Source: Kineococcus sp. NBC_00420
GTDB lineage: Bacteria > Actinomycetota > Actinomycetes > Actinomycetales > Kineococcaceae
NCBI RefSeq assembly: GCF_036021035.1
Contig: NZ_CP107930.1
Location: 1,674,001 to 1,738,000 of the forward strand
DNA: 64,000 bases
Direction: 5' to 3'
Positions 1-8,500 of this stretch are shown here, one piece after another (the stretch's first letter is position 1; the number at the start of each line of letters is the position of its first letter). The notes under the pieces are model-generated. The model was not told the DNA's origin. It was given only the letters and a program-made list of their open reading frames with translations, and did no database searches. The position numbers and the translations under genes are program-made.

Positions 1-150
1 CGCCGGATCGCCGTCCTGGTCCTGATCCTCCGAGCCCTCGTCGTCGCGCGCTCCGTCGCCGGACTCCTCGTCCCGGAGGTCGCGGGGGTTCAGCATCCCC
101 GGGTCCGCGTCGGCGTCCGGCACTTCCGGGTTCTCTCCTGGTTCCTGCAT
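1..150 (-). CDS. acidic hypothetical protein, N-terminal part
   Basis: An open frame runs from an ATG at 150 leftwards off the window, so only the first 50 residues are visible. The piece is strongly acidic and polar (many Asp, Glu, Gly and Pro) and begins MQEPGENPEVPDADADPG. It shows no signal peptide or membrane segment. It looks like the disordered N-terminal tail of a longer protein. It diverges from the OsmC gene, with 84 bases between the start codons. No function can be assigned from this fragment; the acidic low-complexity composition fits many unrelated families. Confidence 0.5.
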   Translation of the reverse strand, partial: MQEPGENPEVPDADADPGMLNPRDLRDEESGDGARDDEGSEDQDQDGDPA

Positions 151-221
151 GGCCCCACTGTGCGCCGCGCACGGTCCCGGCGCGCGGGGAACTCCAACGC
201 GCGGCCCCGGTCACCGGCTCG

Positions 222-234
222 TAGCGTCGCCACC
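222..234 (+). promoter_or_regulatory. leaderless-type promoter -10 for the OsmC gene
   Basis: The hexamer TAGCGT (222-227) fits the actinobacterial TANNNT -10 pattern. It lies 7 bases before the ATG at 235, so transcription would begin at or next to the start codon. No Shine-Dalgarno sequence precedes this ATG, which agrees with a leaderless message. Confidence 0.5.
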
Positions 235-633
235 ATGCCCACCGACCTGTACACGGCCGACGTCACGGCGTCCGCCGGAACCGCCCGCTCCGACGACGGT
301 CTGCTGGAACTCGACGTCCGCGAGGCGACGTCGAGCGACGACTCCGGCGCCACGAACCCCGAACAGCTGATGGCCGCGGCGCTGAGCACGTGCCTGCTGG
401 AATCCCTGAAGATCGCCACCAGCACCGCCGGGGGCAGCACCGAGGGCGCTCAGGTGCGTTCCCGGGTCACGCTGGCCCAGGACGACGGCCCCGGGTACTC
501 GGCCCGCTACGAACTCCTGGTCACCCTCCCCGACGCGGGCGCCGAGCCGGACGACGTCCTGCAGCAGGCCCTCTCGATCTGCCCCTTCACGAAGACGATC
601 GACGCGACGAGCCTCGACGTGCACCTCGTCTGA
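235..633 (+). CDS. OsmC/Ohr family peroxiredoxin
   Basis: A 132-residue protein of the OsmC/Ohr fold, which reduces organic hydroperoxides in the cytoplasm with a pair of cysteines. The family signatures are visible: NPEQLMAAALSTC places the first Cys at residue 53, and the CPFTK motif places the second at about 116. Length matches single-domain OsmC proteins (about 130-145). The ATG at 235 is chosen over an upstream start at 160 because homology begins here and a TANNNT hexamer sits 7 bases upstream. It stands alone on the plus strand, 24 bases before the deacetylase-like gene. Which hydroperoxide or thiol partner it uses cannot be read from sequence; in mycothiol producers a dihydrolipoamide or mycothiol system is usual. 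Confidence 0.85.
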   Translation: MPTDLYTADVTASAGTARSDDGLLELDVREATSSDDSGATNPEQLMAAALSTCLLESLKIATSTAGGSTEGAQVRSRVTLAQDDGPGYSARYELLVTLPDAGAEPDDVLQQALSICPFTKTIDATSLDVHLV

Positions 634-657
634 CGCGTTCGACGCCTGACGCGCTCG

Positions 658-1668
658 ATGTCTGACGTGCTCGATCCCGGGGAGGTCCGCCGGGCCGCCG
701 CCGCGATCGCGGCCGAGGACGAGGAACGGGCCGGGGTGGCGATGTTCCTCGGGTTGCAGCCCCCACCGCCCCGTCGCGACGACCCGGCGCACGCCGACGT
801 GGACCTCGGTCGTCGCCTCGGCGTCGTCTGGGACGTCCTGGCCGCGGCGGATCCCGACGTCACCGTGCAGGACGCCCTCGCGGTGCTCGCCGACCTGGAG
901 TTCCGGCCCGTCCGCGCCCGGGCGGGGAACGAGGTCCCGGGGCGGTTGGCCGCGTGGCGTCCCGAGGGGTGGCGGACACCTCCCCGGGCCGAACGCGACG
1001 CCGAGGCGGCCCGGGTCCGGGACGCCCTCGTCGGGGGGCGCCTCCTGCGCGTCGTGAACTACCACGACACCCCGCTCTCGCGGCAGGAGGAGTTCCGGGT
1101 GGAGCTCCAGGGCTACGCCGCCCGCTTCGATCCCGTGTCCGCCGCCGACGTCCTCGAGTTCTTCGCCACCGGACGGTGGCGCACCGGGCGACCGGGGATC
1201 GTCCCGGCGTTCTTCGACGGTTTCGCCAGCGCGGTGCGCTGCGCTGCCCCGCTGCTGGCCGAGACGGGACTGACCGGCTGGTTCTACCCGCCCACGGAGT
1301 TCCTGGACGTGCGCCCGGGCGACCAGCAGGAGTTCGCCCGTACCCACGACTACGGCGTGCTCGAAAACCCCGGGGACCGGCTCGCCATGACCTGGGACGA
1401 ACTCGCCCACCTCGCCGAGGACCACGAGGTGTGCGGGCACACGGCCACCCACGCGGCGTCGCCCGACGTGGTGAGCGACGACGACGTCGACCGGCAGGTG
1501 CGTGAACCTGTCCGTCGGCTCACCGAGGTCTGCGGGCGGACGCCCGCGGCGTGGGCCTGGCTGGGCGGTACCCCCTTCGACCCCGGTGCGCCCGGGGACC
1601 GCGCGGTGCTGGCCGCGGGGATCCCGTTGCTGACCTCGAACACGACGCTGGAACGCCTACCGTCCTGA
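658..1668 (+). CDS. polysaccharide deacetylase-like protein with altered motif 1
   Basis: A 336-residue protein whose C-terminal two thirds resemble the NodB (carbohydrate esterase 4) domain. The zinc motif HxxxH is present as HTATH (about 261-265). Motif 1, normally TFDDG, reads AFFDG (184-188), so the first Asp, the catalytic base in active enzymes, is lost while the metal-binding Asp remains. The N-terminal 125 residues are Ala/Arg-rich and match nothing I recognise. There is no signal peptide, so it is probably cytoplasmic. The ATG at 658 has no clear ribosome binding site and follows the OsmC stop by 24 bases. It may be an inactive or repurposed deacetylase. The fold call is fairly secure, the activity is not. 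Confidence 0.65.
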   Translation: MSDVLDPGEVRRAAAAIAAEDEERAGVAMFLGLQPPPPRRDDPAHADVDLGRRLGVVWDVLAAADPDVTVQDALAVLADLEFRPVRARAGNEVPGRLAAWRPEGWRTPPRAERDAEAARVRDALVGGRLLRVVNYHDTPLSRQEEFRVELQGYAARFDPVSAADVLEFFATGRWRTGRPGIVPAFFDGFASAVRCAAPLLAETGLTGWFYPPTEFLDVRPGDQQEFARTHDYGVLENPGDRLAMTWDELAHLAEDHEVCGHTATHAASPDVVSDDDVDRQVREPVRRLTEVCGRTPAAWAWLGGTPFDPGAPGDRAVLAAGIPLLTSNTTLERLPS

Positions 1669-1688
1669 CGGCCGGACGACCGGAGGGT

Positions 1689-2564
1689 TCACTTCAGCCC
1701 GCTGCGGGAGATGCCGGCCACGAACTGCCGTTGGGCGACGCCGAAGAGGACGAGCACGGGCAGGATCGAGACCAGCGCGCCGGCCATCAGCGCCGGGTAG
1801 TCCGTCGTGTACTGCCCCTGCAGGAACGACAACCCCACCGGCAACGTGTACAGGTCGGGGTCGCGCAACGCGACCAGCGGCCAGGCGAACTCGTTCCACC
1901 GGTACATGAACGTCATGACCAGCAGCACCGCGATCAGCGGCCGCGACAACGGCAGCACGATCGACCACAACGTGCGGAACTGTCCCGCCCCGTCCAGCTG
2001 CGCCGCCTCGAGCAGTTCGTCCGGCAGCGACAGGAAGTACTGCCGGGCCAGGAACACCCCGAAGGCCTCCGCGGACCGCGGGACGATGACGGCCCAGTAG
2101 GAGTTGATCCAGCCCAGGTCGTTGACCAGGTCGAACTGCGGGATGAGCAACGTCTGGATGGGGATCATCAGGGTCGCGAGGATCAGGAAGAACACCACCG
2201 AGCGGCCGGGGAACCGGTGCTTGGCCAGCACGTACCCGGCTGTGACGTCCACGACGATGGTGATCACGACAGCCACCACGGCGATCGCGAACGAGTTCTG
2301 CAACCACTGCAGGACGGGGAAGTCCGTCAGCGCCCGGCGGAAACCCCCGAGGTCGACGCCGTGCGGCAGCAGGGAGACGCGGCCGGCGACGAGGTCGGCG
2401 CGGGAGGAGAGGGCCGTGACGACCATCCAGTACAGCGGGAAGACCCACACCAGGGCCAGGACGAGGACGACGACGAACCGCGGCCACCGCCTGGCCGGTC
2501 CCCGCGCGGTCGTCGTGGCCGAGCGCTGGACCCGCAGGTCGTGGGTGCGCGTGGAGGTGCTCAC
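1689..2564 (-). CDS. carbohydrate ABC transporter permease (MalG-like), operon 1
   Basis: A 291-residue inner-membrane permease of the MalG/UgpE type, third gene of a sugar importer operon. Six hydrophobic segments are visible, the first near residues 27-46. The cytoplasmic EAA loop that docks the ATPase is present as ELLEAAQLDGAGQFRTLWSI with the conserved Glu-Ala-Ala and Gly. The GTG start at 2564 overlaps the stop of the upstream permease by 4 bases and has a GAGGAGG ribosome binding site. The gene ends 20 bases from the stop of the convergent deacetylase-like gene. The operon has no ATP-binding gene; the UgpC-type ATPase at 53.7 kb is a likely partner. The transported sugar is unknown. 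Confidence 0.9.
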   Translation of the reverse strand: MSTSTRTHDLRVQRSATTTARGPARRWPRFVVVLVLALVWVFPLYWMVVTALSSRADLVAGRVSLLPHGVDLGGFRRALTDFPVLQWLQNSFAIAVVAVVITIVVDVTAGYVLAKHRFPGRSVVFFLILATLMIPIQTLLIPQFDLVNDLGWINSYWAVIVPRSAEAFGVFLARQYFLSLPDELLEAAQLDGAGQFRTLWSIVLPLSRPLIAVLLVMTFMYRWNEFAWPLVALRDPDLYTLPVGLSFLQGQYTTDYPALMAGALVSILPVLVLFGVAQRQFVAGISRSGLK

Positions 2565-3484
2565 GACTCCTCCTCGCTCCGGGCCTGGATCCGCCACCAC
2601 AGCAGGGTGGCGAGCAGGATCACGAGGAAGACGACGACCCCGATCGCGGAGCCGTAGCCCTGACGACGGGCCTGGAAACCCTGGGTGTAGGCGTAGGTGA
2701 CGAGGATGTCCGTCGCTCCCGCCGGCCCACCCCCGGTCATGACGCGGACGACGTCGAACACCTGGAACACCTCGATCACCATGAGGACCGTGACGAAGAA
2801 CGTGGTGGGGCGCAGCAGCGGCCAGCTCACGAACCGGATCCGTTGCCACCGGGAGGCTCCGTCGAGTTCCGCGGCCTCCAGGAGGTCCCCGTCGATGCCC
2901 TGCAGAGCGCTGAGGTAGAGGACCACGACGAGTCCGGTGCGCGCCCAGAAGAGCATCACGAACACCGAGACCGCCGCGGCGGTCCCGCCCGACTGCCAGT
3001 CCGGGGCGGGCAAACCCCAGCCGGAGAGGGTGCGGTCGACGATGCCGACGTTCTCGTCGAAGATCCAGCGCCCGGCCATCGCGACCACGACCCCCGAGAT
3101 CACGTAGGGGGCGAGGAACAGCGCGCGGAAGATCCCGCGGGCCGGCAACCGGTCCCGCAGCAGCAGCGCGATGCCGAACCCGGCCGCGATGCTCGTCGGC
3201 ACCGAGACGAGCGCGAGCAGACCGGTGTTGCCCGCGGCCCGCCAGAACGACGGGTCGCCCACCATCCGGGTGTAGTTCTGCAGGCCGACGAAGTCGGCGG
3301 TGCCGATGCCCGTCGAGTTCGTGAGCGAGATCCGCACGGCCTGCACCAACGGCCAGAGCACGAACAGACCGAACAGGACGAGCGCCGGCGTGAGCAGCGC
3401 GTAGGAGACCCCCCAGCGCCGGACGGCGGCCGCCCGGCGCCCGCCCGCCGGCCGGACCGCGAGCGGAGCGACGCTCTGGCTCAC
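2561..3484 (-). CDS. sugar ABC transporter permease (MalF-like), operon 1
   Basis: A 307-residue permease of the MalF/UgpA type, second gene of sugar ABC operon 1. It has a short positively charged N-terminus, a first membrane helix near residues 27-47 (ending LVLFGLFVLWPLVQAV), five further helices, and the EAA docking loop DLLEAAELDGASRWQRIRF. The GTG at 3484 overlaps the stop of the binding-protein gene by 4 bases, and its own stop overlaps the next start by 4 bases, so the three genes are probably translated as a coupled unit. It forms a heterodimeric channel with the downstream permease. Confidence 0.9.
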   Translation of the reverse strand: MSQSVAPLAVRPAGGRRAAAVRRWGVSYALLTPALVLFGLFVLWPLVQAVRISLTNSTGIGTADFVGLQNYTRMVGDPSFWRAAGNTGLLALVSVPTSIAAGFGIALLLRDRLPARGIFRALFLAPYVISGVVVAMAGRWIFDENVGIVDRTLSGWGLPAPDWQSGGTAAAVSVFVMLFWARTGLVVVLYLSALQGIDGDLLEAAELDGASRWQRIRFVSWPLLRPTTFFVTVLMVIEVFQVFDVVRVMTGGGPAGATDILVTYAYTQGFQARRQGYGSAIGVVVFLVILLATLLWWRIQARSEEES

Positions 3485-4794
3485 GACGTGAGGACCGACT
3501 GCACGCCGGCGACGAGCTGCGCCAGGGCCGCCCGGTCGTCGTCGCTGCCGAGGAAGACGGCGTCGAGGCGGTCGGCGAGCTGGCCGTTGATCGCGCTGAA
3601 GTCGGGGACGACGACCTGCTGGACGAGCTGCTCGCGGATGGTGGTCGCCTGCTCCACGAACAGCGGCATCAGGTCGGGGCGGACCGTGTAGTCGAGGGTG
3701 GCCGGGTCCACGTCGGTCCGGGTGGGCAGGACGGTCGCGGCGGCGCAGAACGCACCCATCTGCTCCGCACCCGCGCAGTAGGCCAGGAAGTCCAGGGCCG
3801 CGTCCTTGCGCGGGCTCGCCTCGACCGCGACGAGGGCGTTCCCGCCGAGGTCGGCGGAGGCGTTGACGTCGCGGGGCAGGAACGTCGCCTGGTAGTCGAA
3901 CCCGGCGCCGTCGATCTCCTCCAGCAGGAAGTCCCCGGCGAAGACCATGGCGACGGTCTGGTTCACGAAGAGGTCGCTGGCCGGCTGCCCACGGGAGGAC
4001 GAGGCCTGCGGGACGAGGCCCCGGCGGAAGAAGTCCCGGGTGTGGGTGAGGGCCTTCAGCATCCCGGGGTCGTCGGGCGCGACGCCCTTCAGGTCCTCGG
4101 TCAGCAGCCGGCCCCCGGCCTGGTCGACGAAGTTCAGCCAGCGGTAGGCGCCGGCGTTCTGCCAGTTCACCGCGAAGGCGTAGGTGTCCGCGCGCGAGGG
4201 CTGCACCCGGCCGGCGGCGTCGAGGAACTGCTCCCACGTCCACGCGGTGTCCAGCGTGCTCGGCAGCGTCCCGAGCCCGGCCGAGGCGACCGCGGCGGTG
4301 TTCACCAGGACCATGGAGGTGTCGGTGTGGTGCGGGACGCCGAACGTGCCGTCGTCGTCGCTGACGGCGCTCCAGAACGCCGGGAGGAACGACTTCTCCA
4401 GGCTGGACGCGTCCTTCAGGTCGGCCAGCACGTTCTGCGCCCGGTAGGCCGCGACGTCGGTGTAGCTGACCCGGAAGAGGTCCGGCGGACTGTCGGTGCG
4501 CAGGCCGGTGTCGACGGCGGTCAGGACCTCCGAGTACGGCACGACCTGCAGCTTCACGGTCGGACCGCCCTGGGCCTCGAACCCGTCGGCGAGGGTCTGG
4601 AACGCCTTGAGCTCGGCGTCACCGGCCCACGTGATCATCGTCAGGGTGCTGTCGTCCCCGCCCGAGGGCGGGTCGTCGGAACCGGTCGAGAACCCGCCGC
4701 AGGCGCTGAGGCCGAGGGCGCCGGCGGTGCCGGCGCCGGCAGCCAGGACCGACCGTCGGGTGGGCCGTCGGGTGGGAGTGGTGGAACGCGACAT
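3481..4794 (-). CDS. sugar ABC transporter substrate-binding lipoprotein, operon 1
   Basis: A 437-residue extracellular solute-binding protein of family 1 (MalE/UgpB type), first gene of operon 1. The N-terminus has twin arginines (TRRSVLAAGAGT) followed by a lipobox LSAC near residues 28-31, so the mature protein should be a lipid-anchored receptor on the outer face of the membrane, possibly exported through Tat. The mature part begins with a Gly/Ser/Asp linker and then LTMITWAGDAE, typical of the first lobe. The ATG at 4794 has a GGAG sequence upstream; an in-frame start at 4905 would put a useless Pro-rich extension before the signal peptide. The ligand cannot be deduced. No regulator lies next to this operon. 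Confidence 0.9.
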   Translation of the reverse strand: MSRSTTPTRRPTRRSVLAAGAGTAGALGLSACGGFSTGSDDPPSGGDDSTLTMITWAGDAELKAFQTLADGFEAQGGPTVKLQVVPYSEVLTAVDTGLRTDSPPDLFRVSYTDVAAYRAQNVLADLKDASSLEKSFLPAFWSAVSDDDGTFGVPHHTDTSMVLVNTAAVASAGLGTLPSTLDTAWTWEQFLDAAGRVQPSRADTYAFAVNWQNAGAYRWLNFVDQAGGRLLTEDLKGVAPDDPGMLKALTHTRDFFRRGLVPQASSSRGQPASDLFVNQTVAMVFAGDFLLEEIDGAGFDYQATFLPRDVNASADLGGNALVAVEASPRKDAALDFLAYCAGAEQMGAFCAAATVLPTRTDVDPATLDYTVRPDLMPLFVEQATTIREQLVQQVVVPDFSAINGQLADRLDAVFLGSDDDRAALAQLVAGVQSVLTS

Positions 4795-5018
4795 CAGGAC
4801 TCCGGGGGGCTGCGCGGGCGCTGGGGCACTCGCTGGGTGAGGCAGCGGGGGGAAGGGTGGCGTCACCGTATCGGCGTGCCCTCGGCCGGGCGCGGTCAAA
4901 CCCACAGGAGTTTCGAGATGCGACGCCGGCCGTCTCGCGGTCCGATGGCGGGGTAGGGCTCGCGCGGGCGAATCCCCGCCCGGTCAGCGCCGTGCCCACC
5001 GACGACGAGGAGAATCCT

Positions 5019-5231
5019 GTGATCAAGTACCTGCACGACGCCGGTGTGAAGTCCGACTGGGCCTACACCGCCGGTTTCGCGAGCATCGGCCTCTCGTTCC
5101 TGGCCTGGGGGATCTCCCGTCAGGCGGAGGACGCCGGGACCGACCGCGCCGACCGTTGGGGCATCTTCGTCGGCCACTGGGCCCCCACCTTCTTCGGCGT
5201 CGGGCTGGCCCTGCACACGTACGAGAAGTGA
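5019..5231 (+). CDS. small two-helix membrane protein
   Basis: A 70-residue protein starting at a GTG with a strong GAGGAG ribosome binding site eight bases upstream. Two hydrophobic segments are visible: residues about 13-33 (WAYTAGFASIGLSFLAWGIS) and 49-67 (WGIFVGHWAPTFFGVGLALH), joined by a short charged loop containing EDAGTDRADR. Similar short proteins of unknown function occur in other actinomycetes. A perfect hairpin follows the stop, so it is probably a monocistronic gene. The function is unknown; a longer in-frame start at 4857 is rejected because the ribosome binding site and hydrophobic pattern point to 5019. Confidence 0.75.
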   Translation: MIKYLHDAGVKSDWAYTAGFASIGLSFLAWGISRQAEDAGTDRADRWGIFVGHWAPTFFGVGLALHTYEK

Positions 5232-5236
5232 TCCGC

Positions 5237-5265
5237 GGGCGTCACCCGGTCCCCGGGTGACGCCC
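5237..5265 (+). terminator. hairpin terminator after the small membrane protein
   Basis: Perfect 13-base arms GGGCGTCACCCGG (5237-5249) and CCGGGTGACGCCC (5253-5265) with a 3-base loop, 5 bases after the stop codon. There is no T tract, which is usual for high-GC actinobacterial terminators. Confidence 0.7.
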
Positions 5266-5383
5266 TCACCGCACCGGACGGTCCCACCCGGGGCGCAGGA
5301 GGCTTCGCCTCGCGCGTTCGCGCCGCTCCCGTAGCCTCACCTGCACATCGGCGCCACCCGGGCCGTCGTCAGGAAGGTGCAAC

Positions 5384-6256
5384 GTGCAGTCGTGGATCGA
5401 ACTCCTCGCAGCGACCCGGCGGACGGCGGTGGTCGACATCGGGGCGAACCCCATCGACGGTGACCCGCCCTACGCCCCGATGCTGGCCGCGGGGTTGTGC
5501 ACCGTGGTCGGGTTCGAACCTCAGGCCGACGCGCTGGCGAAGTTGCACGCGGCGGCCGGTCCCCACGAGCGCTACCTGCAGCACGCGGTCGGTGACGGTG
5601 GCGGCCACGAGCTCAAGGTCACCTGGATGAACGGGATGACCAGTCTCTTCGAGCCGGACGTCGCCCGCCTGTCGGCCCTGAATGAGTTCGCCCGCTACGG
5701 CCAGGTGCTGGAGCGCATCCCGGTCGCGACGACGCGACTCGACGACGTCCCCGACCTCGGACCGCTGGACCTGCTCAAGATCGACGTCCAGGGTTCGGAG
5801 CTCATGGTGTTCCAGAACGGCCGGAGGACCCTCGCCGACGCCGTCGCGGTGCACACCGAGGTCTCCTTCGTCCCGCTCTACCAGGACCAGCCGTTGTTCG
5901 CCGACGTCGACGCGGAACTGCGCGCCCAGGGTTTCCTGCCGCACGCCTTCGCCGCCGTCAAGCGCTGGCCGATCTCCCCCGGGGTCCTGGACGGGAACAT
6001 CTTCGCGACCCACCAGCAGCTCCTCGAGGCCGACGTCGCCTACGTCAAGGACTTCGGCCAGCTCGGGGAGCTCTCGACGCAACAGCTCACCCACCTCGCG
6101 CTGCTCGCCCACCACGTCTACGCCTCGCCCGACCTGGTGGTGCGCTGCCTGGTGGAACTGGTGGGCCGGGGTGACGTGGACGGTGAGGTCGTGCCGGCCT
6201 ACGGCCGCGAGCTCGGGGTGTCGCTGGGCACGAACGGGGTCCGCAGCGACGTGTGA
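5384..6256 (+). CDS. FkbM family methyltransferase
   Basis: A 290-residue SAM-dependent methyltransferase of the FkbM type, which O-methylates sugars or other hydroxyls. The SAM-binding motif is VVDIGANPID (16-25), followed by the acidic motif VVGFEPQ and the post-motif PLDLLKIDVQGSELMVFQNG (about 127-146), a hallmark of FkbM enzymes. The GTG start at 5384 has AGGAAGG seven bases upstream, and a TAGCCT hexamer at 5333 could be the -10. It opens the glycan cluster and converges on the next glycosyltransferase gene, with the two coding regions overlapping by 58 bases. A role in methylating a surface glycan is likely but inferred. Confidence 0.85.
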   Translation: MQSWIELLAATRRTAVVDIGANPIDGDPPYAPMLAAGLCTVVGFEPQADALAKLHAAAGPHERYLQHAVGDGGGHELKVTWMNGMTSLFEPDVARLSALNEFARYGQVLERIPVATTRLDDVPDLGPLDLLKIDVQGSELMVFQNGRRTLADAVAVHTEVSFVPLYQDQPLFADVDAELRAQGFLPHAFAAVKRWPISPGVLDGNIFATHQQLLEADVAYVKDFGQLGELSTQQLTHLALLAHHVYASPDLVVRCLVELVGRGDVDGEVVPAYGRELGVSLGTNGVRSDV

Positions 6257-7470
6257 GGGCGGGGACGCCGGTGGTCCTCGCGGCCCCACGTCCGCTGCAG
6301 GTCGCTGTCGACCGCCTCGGCCGCCGTGACGCCGGGGACGTCGAGGACCTCGGCCCCCTCGCCGCGGGCCAGGTCCCGGCTGCGCCGGACCACGAGGTGC
6401 TCCCCGACCCGCGCGGGGGCCACGTCCGCGAGGTCGCGCAGGGTGCTCCCCGACAGCAGGACGGGGACGTCGAGGTCGACCCGGAACCGGCAGCGGCGCA
6501 GCACGTCCCACGGCGGGCGGCCGCGGTGGACGCGCGGGTCGTCCAGCAGGTCCGCCGCCTCCCCCGAGACCAGCCAGACCCCGGCGTCGGAATCCCGCAG
6601 CAGCGAACGGACCGACGCCACGACGTCCGCCGGTTCGCGGCCGCGGTCCTCGAGGGTGACGACGACGTCGGGGTGGGACCAAATCAGGCCCTCCCCGCGG
6701 GCCGCGGGGTCGGGGACGAACCGGGCGAGCGTCAGACCCTCGAGGTTGCGCGAGGACCGCGCCTGCGCCTCGTCGGTCCGCCCGGCGAAGTCCGGGCCGT
6801 CGTGCCAGGCCACGGCGTCACGGGCGTGCACGAACCCGGCGCCCGCGACCCAGCAGCGGTGGGCGAACTCCCAGTCCTCGCCCCCGTAGGCGGTGAACGC
6901 CTCCTCGAACCCGGAGACCTCCTCGAACAGTTCCCGCGTGACGCTGAGCACCGCGGAGATGACGAACCGGTAGGCGTCGTCCCCGGCGGCGCGCAGGTCG
7001 TCGGTGCGTTCGTAGGCCTCGACCAGCCAGGCGGGTTCGGGGAACTCCCGCGCGGCCGGGACGCCCGTCGCGAACCAGGCGCGGAGCTCGCCCGGGGTCG
7101 TCGACGCGAGGTCGGCGTGGCGTCGACGCCCCACCACGAGGTCGGCACCGCCGGCCACCGCACGCACCACGGCCGAGACGTACCCGGGTTCCGGCACGGT
7201 GTCGGCGTCGAGGAAGCAGAACAGCGAACCCCGACCGGCCGCCGCCCCGAGGTTGCGGGCGGCCGCGGCCCGGAAACCCCGGTCCGGCTGGGACACGACC
7301 CGCACCGGGTAGGGACGTGGCCCGGGCTGCGGCTCCACCCGGGAACCGTCGTCGGCGACGACGACCTCGAGGGAGGGGTGGTCCTGGAGTTCCAGCGCGG
7401 TCAGCACGAGGTCCAGACCGTGCGGGTCCTCGAAGTAGGGCACCACGACCGTGACGAGCGGGATCCTCAC
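6199..7470 (-). CDS. family 2 glycosyltransferase
   Basis: A 423-residue GT-A glycosyltransferase. The N-terminus VRIPLVTVVVPYFEDPHGLD is the usual GT2 first strand, VVVADDGS (37-43) is the nucleotide-binding motif, and LDAD (87-90) supplies the metal-binding DxD. The motif YGGEDWEFAHR (about 184-194) is the ED box of the galactosyltransferase-type C-terminal region. The last 170 residues form a second domain that I do not recognise. The GTG at 7470 overlaps the upstream stop by 4 bases. The 3' end runs 58 bases into the convergent FkbM gene. No membrane helix is seen, so it probably acts in the cytoplasm on a lipid-linked or peripheral acceptor. Confidence 0.85.
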   Translation of the reverse strand: MRIPLVTVVVPYFEDPHGLDLVLTALELQDHPSLEVVVADDGSRVEPQPGPRPYPVRVVSQPDRGFRAAAARNLGAAAGRGSLFCFLDADTVPEPGYVSAVVRAVAGGADLVVGRRRHADLASTTPGELRAWFATGVPAAREFPEPAWLVEAYERTDDLRAAGDDAYRFVISAVLSVTRELFEEVSGFEEAFTAYGGEDWEFAHRCWVAGAGFVHARDAVAWHDGPDFAGRTDEAQARSSRNLEGLTLARFVPDPAARGEGLIWSHPDVVVTLEDRGREPADVVASVRSLLRDSDAGVWLVSGEAADLLDDPRVHRGRPPWDVLRRCRFRVDLDVPVLLSGSTLRDLADVAPARVGEHLVVRRSRDLARGEGAEVLDVPGVTAAEAVDSDLQRTWGREDHRRPRPHTSLRTPFVPSDTPSSRP

Positions 7471-8459
7471 GCGGGCAACCGGTCCGCGATCGCCAGCAGT
7501 TCTTGGACGGTCTCCTCCAGCGTCGGTCCGCCCGGGCCGTCGGCCCAGCTGAGTTCCGGTGTCGACCAGACCTCGAGCAGGGCGCTCGCCAGGTCGTCGT
7601 AGACCCGGACGCAGTCGGGGTGACGCTCCAGCAGTTCCGTGACGTAGTCGCTGCGCGGCACCAGCGGACGTCGCCCGGCCCCGATCCAGGCGTTGATGGA
7701 ACCCGAGGCGGAGAGGTGCTCGTGCGGGGCGACCGGAACCACCGCGGAACGCAGCAGCGCGGGGAGCTCCGCGTCGGGCACGTACCCGGTGACCTCGAAG
7801 CTGCGTCCCTTCGCGTGGGCCCGGCGGGTGAGTTCCGCCACGAGGTCCTCGTGCCCGTCGGAGGGCCGGCCGAGGGCGGACAGCCCGACCCCGGCGGGCA
7901 GGCCGTCGAGGGCGTCCAGGACGAGTTCGTGCCCCTTCCCGGGGTAGAGGAAACCCAGGACGGCCACGGCCACGGGTCGCGCCCACGGGTCCGCCGCGGG
8001 CGAGGGGGCGAACCGCGGAACGGGCAGCGGCACCACGTCGGCCAGCCGGCTGACCCCGCAGGCCGCGAGCAGGCGCTGCTCGTGCCGGCTGGACACCACC
8101 ACGGCGGAGGCCGCCTCCGCCATCCGCCGGTAGGCCCGCGCCCGGCGGGGGTGGTTGACCGGACCGTCGCTGGGTTGCGGCAGGTCGTGCAGGGTCACCA
8201 GCAGGTCCCGCGCCGACGCCAGCCCCTCGACGAACGCGGCCGCCTCGTCGGCGTCCCGGCCGAAGAGCCGGTCGGTGACGTGCACCAGGACGGGTCCGGG
8301 CCCCACCCCGTCCAGCTCCCGCAGGACGTCGGGGAGGTCGGGACGTCCCCCCCGCCGCACGAGCCGACGGCCGGGATCGCCGCCCACGACCCCCCACTGG
8401 GCCAGCGCCGCCGCCGTCACCCCGTGCTCGGCCGGGCCGACGACCAGGGACACCGTCAC
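7467..8459 (-). CDS. GT4-like glycosyltransferase
   Basis: A 330-residue protein with a GT-B layout. The N-terminal half has alternating hydrophobic strands (SLVVGPAEHG, VLVHVTDRLF, LLVTLHDLPQ) and a stretch VVVSSRHEQRLLAACG typical of donor-independent domains. The C-terminal half begins at AVAVLGFLYPGKGHELVLDAL (written here in part), which is the GT4 G-K motif region. The family Glu-x7-Glu is weak, so it may be a diverged member. It is translationally coupled to the next gene by a 4-base overlap. The GTG at 8459 is one of two closely spaced possible starts (the other is 8453) and lies inside a short duplicated sequence. Confidence 0.75.
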   Translation of the reverse strand: MTVSLVVGPAEHGVTAAALAQWGVVGGDPGRRLVRRGGRPDLPDVLRELDGVGPGPVLVHVTDRLFGRDADEAAAFVEGLASARDLLVTLHDLPQPSDGPVNHPRRARAYRRMAEAASAVVVSSRHEQRLLAACGVSRLADVVPLPVPRFAPSPAADPWARPVAVAVLGFLYPGKGHELVLDALDGLPAGVGLSALGRPSDGHEDLVAELTRRAHAKGRSFEVTGYVPDAELPALLRSAVVPVAPHEHLSASGSINAWIGAGRRPLVPRSDYVTELLERHPDCVRVYDDLASALLEVWSTPELSWADGPGGPTLEETVQELLAIADRLPA

Positions 8460-8500
8460 GACAGCACCCTCACGACAGACAGCACCGTCACGACAGCACC
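8451..8500 (+). repeat. duplicated 18-base junction between two coding regions
   Basis: The 18-base word CACCGTCACGACAGCACC occurs at 8451-8468 and again at 8483-8500, separated by a diverged third copy (CTCACGACAGACAG). On the minus strand one copy carries the stop codon of the WcbI gene (8488-8490) and the other the start of the GT4-like gene (8457-8459). Confidence 0.75.

Noticed and set aside
211-1452. A 413-residue minus-strand frame opposite the OsmC and deacetylase-like genes
   Set aside because: It spans two real genes, has no recognisable domain and no ribosome binding site, and has shadow-type composition.
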